Both the position numbers and the translations under genes were made by a program. The notes beneath the pieces were generated by a model. That model was given only the letters and a program-made list of their open reading frames with translations. It made no database searches and was not told the origin of the DNA. A stretch of DNA of 64,000 nucleotides from Anisus vortex (Eukaryota; Mollusca; Gastropoda; Planorbidae): the NCBI GenBank assembly GCA_949126835.1, contig OX421506.1, positions 23,645,301-23,709,300 on the forward strand, in the 5' to 3' direction. Positions 12,150 through 21,990 of this stretch are shown here, piece by piece. Every line of letters starts with the position of its first letter. Position 1 is the stretch's first letter.

Positions 12150-12365
12150 TTATCCCGTTGGACCAAATAGATGCATAGGGTCAGTAAAGCCGCATTCACT
12201 AGTTTCTGTGGCCACGGAAAACTAGGGGATTGTGTGGCCAGCACACATTAGAGATGGGTAGACTCAGGGACACCCTCCAGACCCGGGAAAAAATCCTAGC
12301 CTTCACAAAGAATCGAACCCAGTAACTTCGGTACGCCAGCCGAGGGCTCTGCCACCTTGCCCCTT
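12150..12365 (-). mobile_element. tRNA-derived SINE, family 1
   Basis: Reverse orientation with ggaccaaatagatgcatagg, tttctgtggccacgg, attgtgtggccagcac, gacccgggaaaaaatcctag and a decayed box B (gaatcgaaccc). A short internal deletion removes the aaggcggctg block. Confidence 0.75.
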
Positions 12366-12779
12366 TTGCCTCTCACATAGTAAGAGAAAATTTCAAAAGC
12401 TATGTTAATATAAAGGAATATAATTAGGATCGAAAAAGTAAATATCTCTGAATAAACGTACTTTATTGCTCTGGTGATATTATACCGTCAATATATACTT
12501 TTTTTTTTTTTAAATTGACTTGTTCTTCGTATTTTCCATTGTACTGTTGAGACCCCGTTCGACCTGAGGAAAAAGTCCACAAGTTAAGGCTGGATTTGAA
12601 TGCTCAAAAGTGTGCATGAATTACTTATAATAAATAGTTTATAACATACAAACAAGAAATATAAATTGATGACGGAGCTTCATTGGAGGTATTTAGTCCA
12701 ACTCTTCAGTGAAGATTTAAAAGTCGGCACATATAGGGTCCAGTGATCGAGTGTCCAGTGTGTTTATTGACGGTATAAT

Positions 12780-12920
12780 ATCACCCAGTGGCGTAGCTAT
12801 GGGAGGGGGAGGGGAAGGGGAGGAGGATTTGACCTTTCGCAGGCTCGGGCAGAATATTTATTTAATAGCTGAATAGTTAAATTAAATTTCGCTTTTTAAA
12901 TTACGAAAATTGACCAATTA
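12780..12920. repeat. CAGTGGCGTAGC terminus plus fragment of piggyBac-like MITE
   Basis: cagtggcgtagctatggg at 12785 resembles ends seen at 15227 and 43671. Next to it, agaatatttatttaatagctgaatagtt and aaattgaccaatta are the reverse complement of the interior of the MITEs at 38653-39258 and 41654-41880. Confidence 0.5.
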
Positions 12921-12984
12921 ATTGACCAATTAACGAGTTTTTTGTGCGAAATTGAAAGTGCGGGTCTAGGTCTAGTTTTCTTCG

Positions 12985-14090
12985 ATTCATAAACACAGAA
13001 GGCAACAGTCACACAGGCAAATATTTGGCGGAAAGTCTGCTGACATTCCTGGAAGAAAATGAAATCGATGTTAAAAAGTGCAGAGGACAAACATAGGACA
13101 ATGCATCAAAAATGTCTGGCATATACAATAGAATGCAGGCCCATTTTCTGTTTTGTCCACTGGCGTCGTTTATTCCCTGAGCTGCTCACTTGCTCAATCA
13201 GGTTGCTCAATGCGCGGTGGATTGTTGCCTGGAGACCGTCACTTTTTTTAACCATATGCAACAGCCATATGTTTTTCTCTCAAGATCAACTCATCGTTGG
13301 GCCCAACTTATTGAACTGCTTTGCCCACTTCAGTTGTCTGTTGTCAAGCAGCTAAGTGACGCAAGAAGGTCTGCGCACGCCGACACTACGAAGGCTTATG
13401 TGAAAAGTTACACAAAAATTAAACAACTTCTCGATAATCTTTCTAACGATGACAACCAACCTCAAGATGCCAGGATCCAGGATGACTCATTGTCCAAAAC
13501 ATTGAGCTATTTGGAAACTGGGATTATGGCTGAATTTTGGTATGTGTTCCTGGACCGAATTAACACTACCAGTTGCAATGTACTTTACAATACTCGAAGA
13601 TGGATCTCAATACAGTTGTGCAACTCTACAAATCACTAATTGAATTTATTGACCAGCAGCGGAATGACTTTGGAACTTATGAGCTGCGAGGAAAACTCCA
13701 TAGTTATAATTCTTCTTATAGAGAAAACAGTGTAAGGAAACGAAAACGGATGAAACAGTTTGATGAGGGCTATGCTGATGAAACGGAGTTCAATCCTTCT
13801 GATCGGTTCAAAACTCAAGTCTTCTTACTTACACTTGACAAACTTCAAAGTGCCCTTGTGCATCGTTTGGCAGCATACAAAAAAGCTGAACCAAACTTTT
13901 GGATTTCTGAGGAATCTGGAGCATGCGTCCACTGATATGATTCGGTCAGCATCTTCTCGGCTTCATCAAAAATATCCAGATGATTTTGAAGATTCTCTAG
14001 CAGAGGAATTGCTTCATTTTGCCGCATTTGTCAGAGTGGAATCCTCACAGCAATCTCCCAAGGGTGTATCATCCAGCAAGCCTCTCGTTT
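12985..14090 (+). pseudogene. hAT family A transposase (ZMYM1-like), broken
   Basis: Reading across three frames gives HTGKYLAESLLTFLEENEID, KCRGQT*DNASKMSG, an AAHLLNQ segment, FLSRSTHRWAQLIELL and, after two frameshifts, FGFLRNLEHASTDMI. The RGQSYDNASNMSG and STHRWxxL motifs are hallmarks of hAT-type transposases related to vertebrate ZMYM1. Breaks include TAG at about 13095, TGA at about 13179, and frame changes near 13570-13640 and 13905. The N-terminus and the C-terminal dimerisation region are missing here. A related C-terminal piece lies at 18600-18888. The matching element end is at 14096-14317. Confidence 0.8.
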
Positions 14091-14095
14091 AGGTA

Positions 14096-14317
14096 ATTTT
14101 TTTATCTTTTAATTCTTACAATAAGTTTCCTTTTCAATTTTTTTTTAAAGATAATAAAAAAGCACACAAATCTAGTCGATCTAAAACAATTGTGGAAACT
14201 ACATTGAACCTTTAACTTCGAGAGGGGGTGGGGGTGCTAAAGAAAGTTGGGGGGGGGGCGGTGAGCGGAAAAAAAATGTAAAAGGGGCGGTGAGCTGAAA
14301 AAGGTTTAGAACCTAAG
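14096..14317 (+). mobile_element. Right end of hAT family A
   Basis: gataataaaaaagcacacaa, tctagtcgatctaaaacaattg, a G-rich block and cggtgagctgaaaaaggttt match 26155-26379 step by step. The last bases, ggtttagaaccta, are the terminal repeat. Confidence 0.65.
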
Positions 14318-14329
14318 GTCTATAGGTAC

Positions 14330-15225
14330 AGACATCAACTTGCTATTGACCTGTGTACTGGATTTCAAACGTTGTTTAAAGCGGAAATCACAAGGACTGG
14401 ATTAACCGTTCTACTGAAAGAGCAAGGGCTTATGACATCAAGAGAAGTGGGCACTGCAAATATTTGTTTCGAATATAAGAATTCACCACAGTCCATTGTC
14501 AGTATGACCCACCACTGCAAATGATGCAACGGAACCGGGATGCGGTTTACATTAAGTATTCTTATCAATAGGCTAAGTTTGCAATTTTAAAATAGTAGGA
14601 GAAAACTTCAAATATCAAACATGGAAGTAGGCTCTATACAATTGTAAAAAGCAAAGACATATTTAAGCTTATCATAAACACCATATTATTAATATTATTA
14701 GGCTATGATCTGCTTACTGTAGGCCTACGCTTTGTTTAATTACAATAAATAAAAATGTAGGCTACCTACATAAAGAATAGGGCATCAAAACTTAATGTTT
14801 GTGGGTTAGGTTCATCGGCGCGGGGTCTTAATCCGTTTTTTTGTATACAGCACTGCACTATTTTTCATTGCCCTAATTGTGAAAAACCATGTTTGATAAC
14901 TTTAAAATGTGAGCCTCATTAAATCGATAATACACTCAACCCCTTTTGTATTTCTGGCTTTGCTTTGATAGTGAGTTTGAAACAGTCTTGTTTCACTCTG
15001 ACGTGAGGAGACTTTATAAAAAAATATAGTTTTTTTTTAACTAGGCTACGTGAAGAAATTCAGCACCTTTTGGTTTGACGTGCTAAACCAGAATAGGGTC
15101 TATGCACCAACAATGCTCTGGTGTGTTGTTTTTTGTTTATAGGCCTACATATAGTTATATATTAATAAGCTTATTCCTTTTATATCTGGTCAATTTGTTG
15201 CATTCCTTGTCATTGAGCTCTGTAC
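14330..15225. other. Intergenic, nothing recognised
   Basis: AT-rich with two TAGGCCTA palindromes near 14719 and 15139; no coding similarity seen. Confidence 0.35.
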
Positions 15226-15226
15226 A

Positions 15227-15262
15227 GTGGCGTAGCTAGGGCCACCGGCGCCCGGGGACATG
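15227..15262. mobile_element. CAGTGGCGTAGC-type element end
   Basis: acagtggcgtagctagggcc is the same terminus that bounds the MITE at 43671-44044. Its partner end was not identified. Confidence 0.4.
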
Positions 15263-15337
15263 ACACAAAGTCTGCGCCTCTTCTCAGACAGACATCTAGT
15301 AAAAGACAAAAATGTATACATGAAAAATAATAAACTG

Positions 15338-15482
15338 CTACTTGAATAGGTGGGTCTTCAGCCGGCTCCTGAAGGTGTCAAAGCTAGGGCTCTGTCGAAG
15401 CTGTAGTAGGAGGGCTTTCCACGCGGACGGGCCCACGTATGGGAATGCTCGTTCGCCAGCGAACACCAGTTTCACACGGTGG
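15338..15482 (-). mobile_element. LINE 3' fragment, second type
   Basis: The minus strand encodes HRVKLVFAGERAF, then GPSAWKALLLQLRQSPSFD and FRSRLKTHLFK with a stop at 15338-15340. This is the AAPxLWNxLPxxIRxSxSxxxFKxxLKTxLF signature that closes jockey/CR1-type reverse transcriptases. Only about 48 codons remain. Confidence 0.75.
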
Positions 15483-15587
15483 CCGAGACTGTATTCATGA
15501 GACTGTAGTTTTTCTGGCTTTCTCCATTTGTTGAAACCATTGGTTAACTCAAATGAAGATCGTGAGTTTGAACTTGATGATGTAAAC

Positions 15588-16110
15588 CAGGGCTCGCCAA
15601 CCTAAGGCACGCGTGCCAAATTTGGCACGCAGAGTAGTTTTCAATGGCACGCGAGACAACTCCAAGATGTGTTTTTGTATTGATGTAAAATATTAACATT
15701 TTCCGGTTCTGAATGAGGAAAACTGACCGTTGAAGCCGATGTTTTTGAATGACACAGTGACACATTTAAGTGAGTTGAACTTACATTTACAAGGTCTACT
15801 GGAATGGATTTGCATTGAAACTGGACATATCTTGCCGTGAAATCAATTTCAAAACATTTAACTTCATGTACATCCCTATATTAAGGCATATATTTAGATA
15901 GATAGTTGGGCTTTTTAAGTAGTACATCGAAGCACTCAAAGCGGAGTTTTTTAATCAAAGGCAAGACTTTCAAATTGATGGACTCATTTTATCATACCAC
16001 ATCAATCCTTACTGGTTTGAATGAAATTACTACAACCTTCTTAGATGTAGATGTTTTTTTTAAGTGGAGGGATATTGGCGATTTTAAAACGCAGAAAATT
16101 GAATTTTAAA
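15588..16110 (+). pseudogene. hAT family B remnant: left end plus internal transposase fragment
   Basis: The end cagggctcgccaacctaagg with cacgcgtgccaaatttggc starts the remnant. Coding pieces follow: DTVTHLSELNLHLQG near 15750-15795 and YIEALKAEFFNQRQDFQIDG near 15922-15985. These correspond to the middle of GTF2IRD2/ZBED-type hAT transposases (LNELNLxLQG; YIexLkxEFxxRFxDF). Several stops interrupt it. A shorter relative is at 54640-55400 on the minus strand. The family's C-terminal region lies at 19345-19495. Confidence 0.7.
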
Positions 16111-16139
16111 CATTTATAAAATGGGCATCCAAATATGCC

Positions 16140-17440
16140 CATTTGCGGAAACAATCTGGAAGGAAGCTGCTGTGACGCTCGTCACATTTATTTTTAAACT
16201 AAGGAATTCGATGTTTGAAGATTTTAAAATTATAGGTCGAGATTTTACTGTCTCCTTGACCCTCTAGGTGGTGTAAGATAACTGAGATTGGAGGCCCAAC
16301 CTCAATGCCCCTCCCTTTCCTTCTCCTCCAGCCCTTGGATGTTTTATTGTGTTAAGAAGTGACATTGTCCTTTCAGATAGTCAGTAAAGAAACCAATACA
16401 ATAGCCCTGTCTTTGTTCAGTTTTGAGATAAGACCACACCCAGAGACTAAACTGACCCATTCATTTCCTACTGCACCGGTCCTTCCCCTTTTTCCTGGCA
16501 GATTTATGACATAATTGCCATGTAAAGTGACCACGGTTATAGATTTCGTATAGTGTCAAACGCCCAGAAAGGTTCCCCTCCATAATTATAGTTTGGAAAC
16601 TCAGTCTGTTATTGTTAGGCTGGCCATTGATATTCCCCCCCCCTTGTGTCTTTAAGGGAACGGTTCAATGTTGGCCAATCAAAAGGTCCAGTATAGTCAC
16701 GTGTTTGGGATGTCCAACCAGAATTATTCGAGATAGAAAATAGGAATTTTACACTGGAATTTCAACAGTGCATCTGAGAGACTCCTTATAGGAAACATCT
16801 CTCGGTATTGGTGCGGGGAGGTGGTACCCTGCTAGTATAGCCAGTCTAGTTTAATTTCACTAAGTATTTCCACTATTTTCACCTGCACAACTTAGTGATT
16901 TAGTTTGCATTTGTTACATCAGATCATCCGATATTTGACATTAGTACTTTTGTTTTCAATCAATAAACTGGAGATATATGTAATTCATCACAAGTTATTA
17001 ACTGTTTTATAGTTCTATTAGTCTATGTGTTCTGTGTGGCTGATGATATATTAAAGAAAGTAGCAAGCTGGTGAATCCGCCCTACTTATATCAATAATAG
17101 TTGATGGAAATATAAATTTTGCGATATATAACCAATTACTGCAATAGCGCCATACTCCTTGACTAGACCAGCCGGGGGTGTGAGTACACATTACTGCACC
17201 CTGACGTGTCTGTAAGGCCAAAATTCAAACCACCTACGACAGCTGCTTAGGAAAGTCACATGCTATTCTTAACTGCTAGGCATTCGCTCTTTTACATTCA
17301 GCTTTTGGATCAAATTACACTTGTGAACAGTTTTTATCGCACATGAAAGCGGTTTTAAGCATACAAAAAGAGCACATACACTCATTAATTGTTACAGACT
17401 AATTATATTAAAAATAGTTTTTTATGCTCATTTTCTTTAA
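16140..17440. other. Unassigned, possibly decayed LTR or hAT interior
   Basis: A C-run at about 16635, a CCAATC-like box near 16676 and AATAAA near 16961 hint at an LTR, but no paired ends or target duplication could be found. No coding similarity. Confidence 0.3.
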
Positions 17441-17930
17441 TAAAACATAAATATAAGCAATTCTAAAACAAATTTATTAGTATTCTTAATTTAATAAATA
17501 TACGAGACGTATTTAATAGCACTACATTATGTAATTTCTGTAATTATTAGTGTATAAAATATAGATTCCTTAAATGGACAGACAATTAATGCAGGAAATA
17601 TTTATTTGCAACTGTTTAACGTAAACTATTATAATTCTTTAATAAATAAATCGTGTAATGAATACCATAATGTTGGATTTTTATAATTAATAATAATTAG
17701 TCAGTAATATTCGTTAGGCCTATCTTACAAAACATAACTGGTTTGGCATCACTATTGAATCAAATGTCTTGAAATGTGGACACGTTTTTTAATAAAGGGA
17801 GATAAGTAACCCGTTTTATTTGAGCTAATATTTCTAATTTGTTTCTTTTTTAAAAAAAAAACAACAACAATAAATGGCTTACAATTTATAACTTTGAAAT
17901 GATAAGACTGTAAAATAAAATATCTGAAAA
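17440..17930 (-). repeat. Copy of a repeat also at 25885-26068 and 54836-55010
   Basis: gtttggcatcactattgaat, cgttttatttgagctaatat and ggcttacaatttataacttt are reverse complements of 25885-26068. The part at 17520-17690 matches 54890-55010. The pieces belong to the hAT family B group. Confidence 0.55.
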
Positions 17931-18599
17931 TTATATAAGTATTATATGACTGAAGAATGTAAATGTATAGTTTCAAACATTTTATTAACTACCCTGCCCC
18001 TCCCTTGCTACGCAACTGGCTCTGTAGCATAATCAATTTGAACCTAGAGCTACAAGGAAAAGAGATAGGGGCTTATCATATTGTCATGAAAAACAAAGGC
18101 CTTCAGATTTCAAAATAAAGCCCAAACATGGCATATAATGTATATAAGATAAGATAAGGAGAAGAATTTTTGCCCCATTTCCACAACTGAGCACATATGA
18201 TATATAGGCATACAAGGCGGCCGCCAAGGGGGGCAAAATTTTGGGGGGCGCAAAATTGAGGCTTTTTTTTACTTTAATTTGGGGATTTAAAAATATAAAC
18301 TATATTATAGTTTAGTGCTTCTACGCACTACTAGCATAGGCAGATGACTTACTAGGTAATGAAAGGCGAAGATATATTATTTAAGTTGTCTTAGAAAATA
18401 GGAAAGTATGCCCTAACACTACTTAGTTTGGCAACCTCGCTGTGTGTAGCGAATTGCAAAGCGGCAACACCACACTTCCCCCGCCTCACCCTGGATGCGA
18501 TGCGGAGGCGGAATTGACGTGACCTTCAAGTCGGTTCGTGAATCGTAAGGCGAAAGGGCGCTCATCTGGTGTCGTTTGGATTTTGTACAACATTCTTGA

Positions 18600-18888
18600 C
18601 CTTATAAACAACTTTACACCAGAGGTGAAGTCGATGTGAAACAACTGGAAAAAAGCATTACCAATTGAAAAAGATGACGATTTAAATGAATCTGACATTG
18701 CTGCTGTACGACAGTGTTCTGAACTAAGAGCGTTTTTTTCATCATCTCCGTGACTCAGTATCAGATCCTGAAGAAGTCCTAAACTACATAATTTACCAAC
18801 ATAATCTTGAAAATGGATTTCTTAACATTTGTGTAGCCCTTCGTATTTTGCTTACGTTGCCACTTTCCGCCGCAAGTGCTGAGCGTTT
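18600..18888 (+). pseudogene. hAT family A transposase C-terminus, truncated
   Basis: DDDLNESDIAAVRQCSELRA, then after a frameshift DSVSDPEEVLNYI and NICVALRILLTLPLSAASAE. The (N)ICVALRILLTLPVTVASAERSF block is the C-terminal dimerisation region of ZMYM1-like hAT transposases. It breaks off in AERF where an inverted fragment of a different hAT begins. A gggggcaaaattttggggg block upstream (18215-18260) may be part of the same element. Confidence 0.75.
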
Positions 18889-19050
18889 TAAAACACAAGC
18901 AGCACTCAGGTCATCTGTCAGTCTGTTTCTGGTATCAGATTTGATATAATTTAAAGTTGAAAACAGCTGCTCAAATGCATGATAAGATGACCCACACAAA
19001 GTAAGAAGTACAATCCCAAGTCAATGCTTTCATCGACTTGAAATTATTTG
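18888..19050 (-). pseudogene. hAT family B transposase C-terminus, inverted copy
   Basis: The minus strand reads EQLFSTLNYIKSDTRNRLTD then DLSAACVLK, the hAT dimerisation motif (CExxFSxxxxIKSxxRxRLTDxxL). The nucleotide sequence is a near-identical inverted copy of 19323-19475; in this arm the Cys before EQLF is lost (HAFEQLF instead of ACEQLF). Confidence 0.75.
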
Positions 19051-19322
19051 GCAGAGAATTGCACCCTTAGGCCTACATCTTCAGAGCTAAAAAATATCTA
19101 AATACAGAAGAACTGGTTTGAGGCAAAGCAGATGCATACATTCCGTTGAAATTGGAATTTGATAAATAAAAAGTTTATTTTTACAAAATAATTAGACTAT
19201 AGCCTATAATTATTGTAAGTTAAAAAATATTTCATTAGCCTACACAAGATAGTAGCTTATACCATATAATTTAGGCCTAATATTAGGCATTAGGCTATAG
19301 ACTATAGATCTACTATAGATCT

Positions 19323-19495
19323 TAAATAATTTCAAGTCGATGAAAGCACTTGGGATTAGACTTCTTACTTTGTTTGGGTCATTTTTTGCTTGTGAGCAGC
19401 TGTTTTCAACTTTAAATTATATAAAATCTGATACCAGAAACAGACTGACAGATGACCTGAGTGCTGCTTGTGTCGCTCTTAAAGTTACGGAGTAG
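19323..19495 (+). pseudogene. hAT family B transposase C-terminus, direct copy
   Basis: An open stretch FFACEQLFSTLNYIKSD, TRNRLTDDLSAACVALK ends at TAG 19493-19495. This is the expected C-terminal end of a GTF2IRD2/FAM200-like hAT transposase. It pairs with 18888-19050 as a foldback with a loop of about 270 bases. Confidence 0.8.
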
Positions 19496-19794
19496 GCCTA
19501 TGCGCCAAGGCTTGACATATTATCAGCATGCACAAAACAGCAAACATCACATTAACTATGCAAAATCATGCCAAATGCATACAGTTAACTGTAATAACTG
19601 TAATTGTGTAATTGTAATATATTATTCATTTTTTCATTTATTACAGTTCATTTTTTTTTATAAAGAACTTTATCATTTAAAGATCTTTTAATTTGTTATT
19701 CTTTTTGGACAAAAGATGTCAATTAGTACGAACAACTGTATGAGCTGTTTTTTTTTAAAGTAAAACCTGAGTATTTTGTTTTAATTGCTGTGTT

Positions 19795-19882
19795 GGCACG
19801 TTGAAAGACAAAAAGTTGGTCTTGTATTTGTATAGCACTTTGGGCACGCGGCCTCAAAAAGGTTCGCCATCACTGGCCTATA
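19795..19882. mobile_element. hAT family B right end
   Basis: gggcacgcggcctcaaaaag then gttcgccatcactgg; reversed it reads CCAGTGATGGCGAACC, a hAT-type terminus. It may close the element begun at 15588, but flanking 8-mers do not match, so the pairing is not proven. Confidence 0.45.
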
Positions 19883-20206
19883 GCCTATAGACCATAGGTT
19901 CTCAACGGGGGCGATATCGCCCCCCGGGGGGCGGTGAAAAACTTTAGAGGGGCGCTGACATTCCCGGGGGCGATTGGGGGGCGGTGAAGGGCAAGTGGGT
20001 GGTACAAACGTACCTGATATATTTTAACACCTCAGCATTTTGAATCGATTAGTTTTTTTGGTGAATGAAATGTGATGTAAACGCGAGTGCTGCAAAATAT
20101 CTGATACCTCCCAACAACATCCCTACATAATATTATTTTAAAAAGAAATAGGAATCCCAGTGACTTTTCGATGAAGTAGTGGTATGTATTTGGAAAATAT
20201 AGTGTG

Positions 20207-20262
20207 GGTCCGGCTGGTCCTGCGGTTGGTTCACCGGACTGTCAACCCTGCTGACCGATCAC
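20207..20262 (+). mobile_element. SINE family 2 head fragment
   Basis: ggctggtcctgcggttggtt then caccggactgtcaacc is the tRNA-like start seen in reverse at 4548-4702 and 27920-28088. The rest of the SINE is absent. Confidence 0.5.
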
Positions 20263-20289
20263 TGTCGCCTAACATGTGCTAATATTAAT

Positions 20290-21720
20290 GATGTTTTGAT
20301 CTCAGTTTTACCGAGATGTCCTTTGTCAGGATGTGGACACTGGTAGGGGTGCGGGGTTGTGGGTGAGTGGGGTTAATGGTGGCTGGTTCAATGGTTGTCG
20401 TGGGGTATGAGGTACCGATGCTGTAATCGTCCTGGAACAATGATTAATCCTCTTCTGGCTCGTTGAGATGTTATGACGTACACAAACAGACAGTTCTAAG
20501 GTAAGCAAGCAAATCTCTGGTTACAGTTCATGTGTTTATTTACGTTTCAAATATCCAATGGTAAAAATACATATGACATTTCACAGGAATAGCTGACACT
20601 GAATGTACGGAATTGTCGTGTATTCTACTGTTAAGATACGCGACTACATCCAGGAAATTCTTATGACTGGCATAATCATCTATATAGACATGCGGGGCGA
20701 TATAATACTTGAAATATATATGAGGCGGGTGTACAGTATTTTAGGCTGAAGCCAGAATCTAGACTAAATGTACAGTGTATCGGTGAACTGCCAACCTCAG
20801 ACTGAATCTAAGTTGTTGAGTTAGCGTCCTCGAGTCTTGAGACACGTGATCGCGCTCAATTTGGTTGGATGGCCCTTAGTTACATTTAATTACATATGGC
20901 TCCCATTGGTCAGTTCGAACATATATTTACATAAAGGTAGATGTATTGGAGGGAGAATGGAATGGGGGTAGGTAAACAATTATACCGCCAACATTCCGCG
21001 GTTGGTGGGGGTGTAGAGGGGGGGGGGGTCTAGATGAAAGGCAATTGATACATACGTCATGCTGAGTGGAGGGAAAGGCTTTATCTCCCTTTGATAGAAT
21101 TCTACGTGGTTATCTCAAGTGGGGGGGGGGGGAGTTTCCGGGCGAGGGATATTAAGTTATTAAGTAGATGCGAAAACATTGACCGTCTCAAAGATTAGCT
21201 AACGAGTTGCCGCTCGTAAGTTGAGTGGGTAAAGGGGAGATAAGTGGGGGTTAGCGGGGGTGGGTAGGGGTGTGTACAAAGGGGTTACTGCGTAATGCTA
21301 CATACAACATGTTGAAATAACAACATGAATGAATATTTACTGGCGCGATATTCTGTACAAATACATTAAATACAACAATGAATTAATAGTTGAAAACATA
21401 ATAGAAATATATATACATTAAGGTATTCACACACATGTAATCATTCATTCAAGCTGTAGTACCGATTTGGTCGTATTTAATTAGTCAGCTCTGAATTGGG
21501 AATTTAGAAGAGTGTAGTGAAGGTTAAAAAGAGAGGTGAAGATAAGTGGCGGGGGTGTTTCAATTGCGTAAGAGAGGGAGAAGAGAATGGCGTCAGACCA
21601 CTCTCATCCTATCTAACCTAAACTCTACGCTAATCTATGGTTCTAGTTCTACACTACTTCCTACGCTATAATCTTTCTATGTGTGCTAAGAGTCAGAGTT
21701 ACTTGCAGAACTGTGACATC
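20290..21720. other. Interior of the hAT host element, G-rich patches
   Basis: G-runs at about 21019 and 21121 and TGGGGGTT-like repeats; no coding similarity recognised. Confidence 0.35.
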
Positions 21721-21728
21721 CTTAATGT

Positions 21729-21777
<49 letters not shown>

Positions 21778-21786
21778 TAATGTGTT
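21721..21786 (+). mobile_element. Poly(A)-only insertion with 11-bp target duplication
   Basis: CTTAATGTGTT at 21721-21731 is repeated at 21776-21786; between the copies there is one T and an uninterrupted run of 43 A. This is the expected product of target-primed reverse transcription that copied only a poly(A) tail. Confidence 0.65.
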
Positions 21787-21990
21787 ACTTCATTGACCTC
21801 GAAAACTATTATATTGTTAAAGCCTGTTCTTAACCGGGACGAACCTGAGATCGGCGATCTATTTTGTAAACCATAGTCACGTGTACGAATACAAACCCCG
21901 AACCTTTCTGCGAGATCGCAGATCGGGGTTTGCTATCTTAACAAGCCCGATCCCCGATCCTACATTTGACGTACTTCTCTGTAAACAAAT

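Noticed and set aside
14365..14568. Minus-strand frame of 67 codons
   Set aside because: No motif, splice signal or repeat relationship supports it.
15906..16109. Independent small gene
   Set aside because: Its first half is the hAT family B YIEALKAEF segment; the rest is AT-rich read-through.
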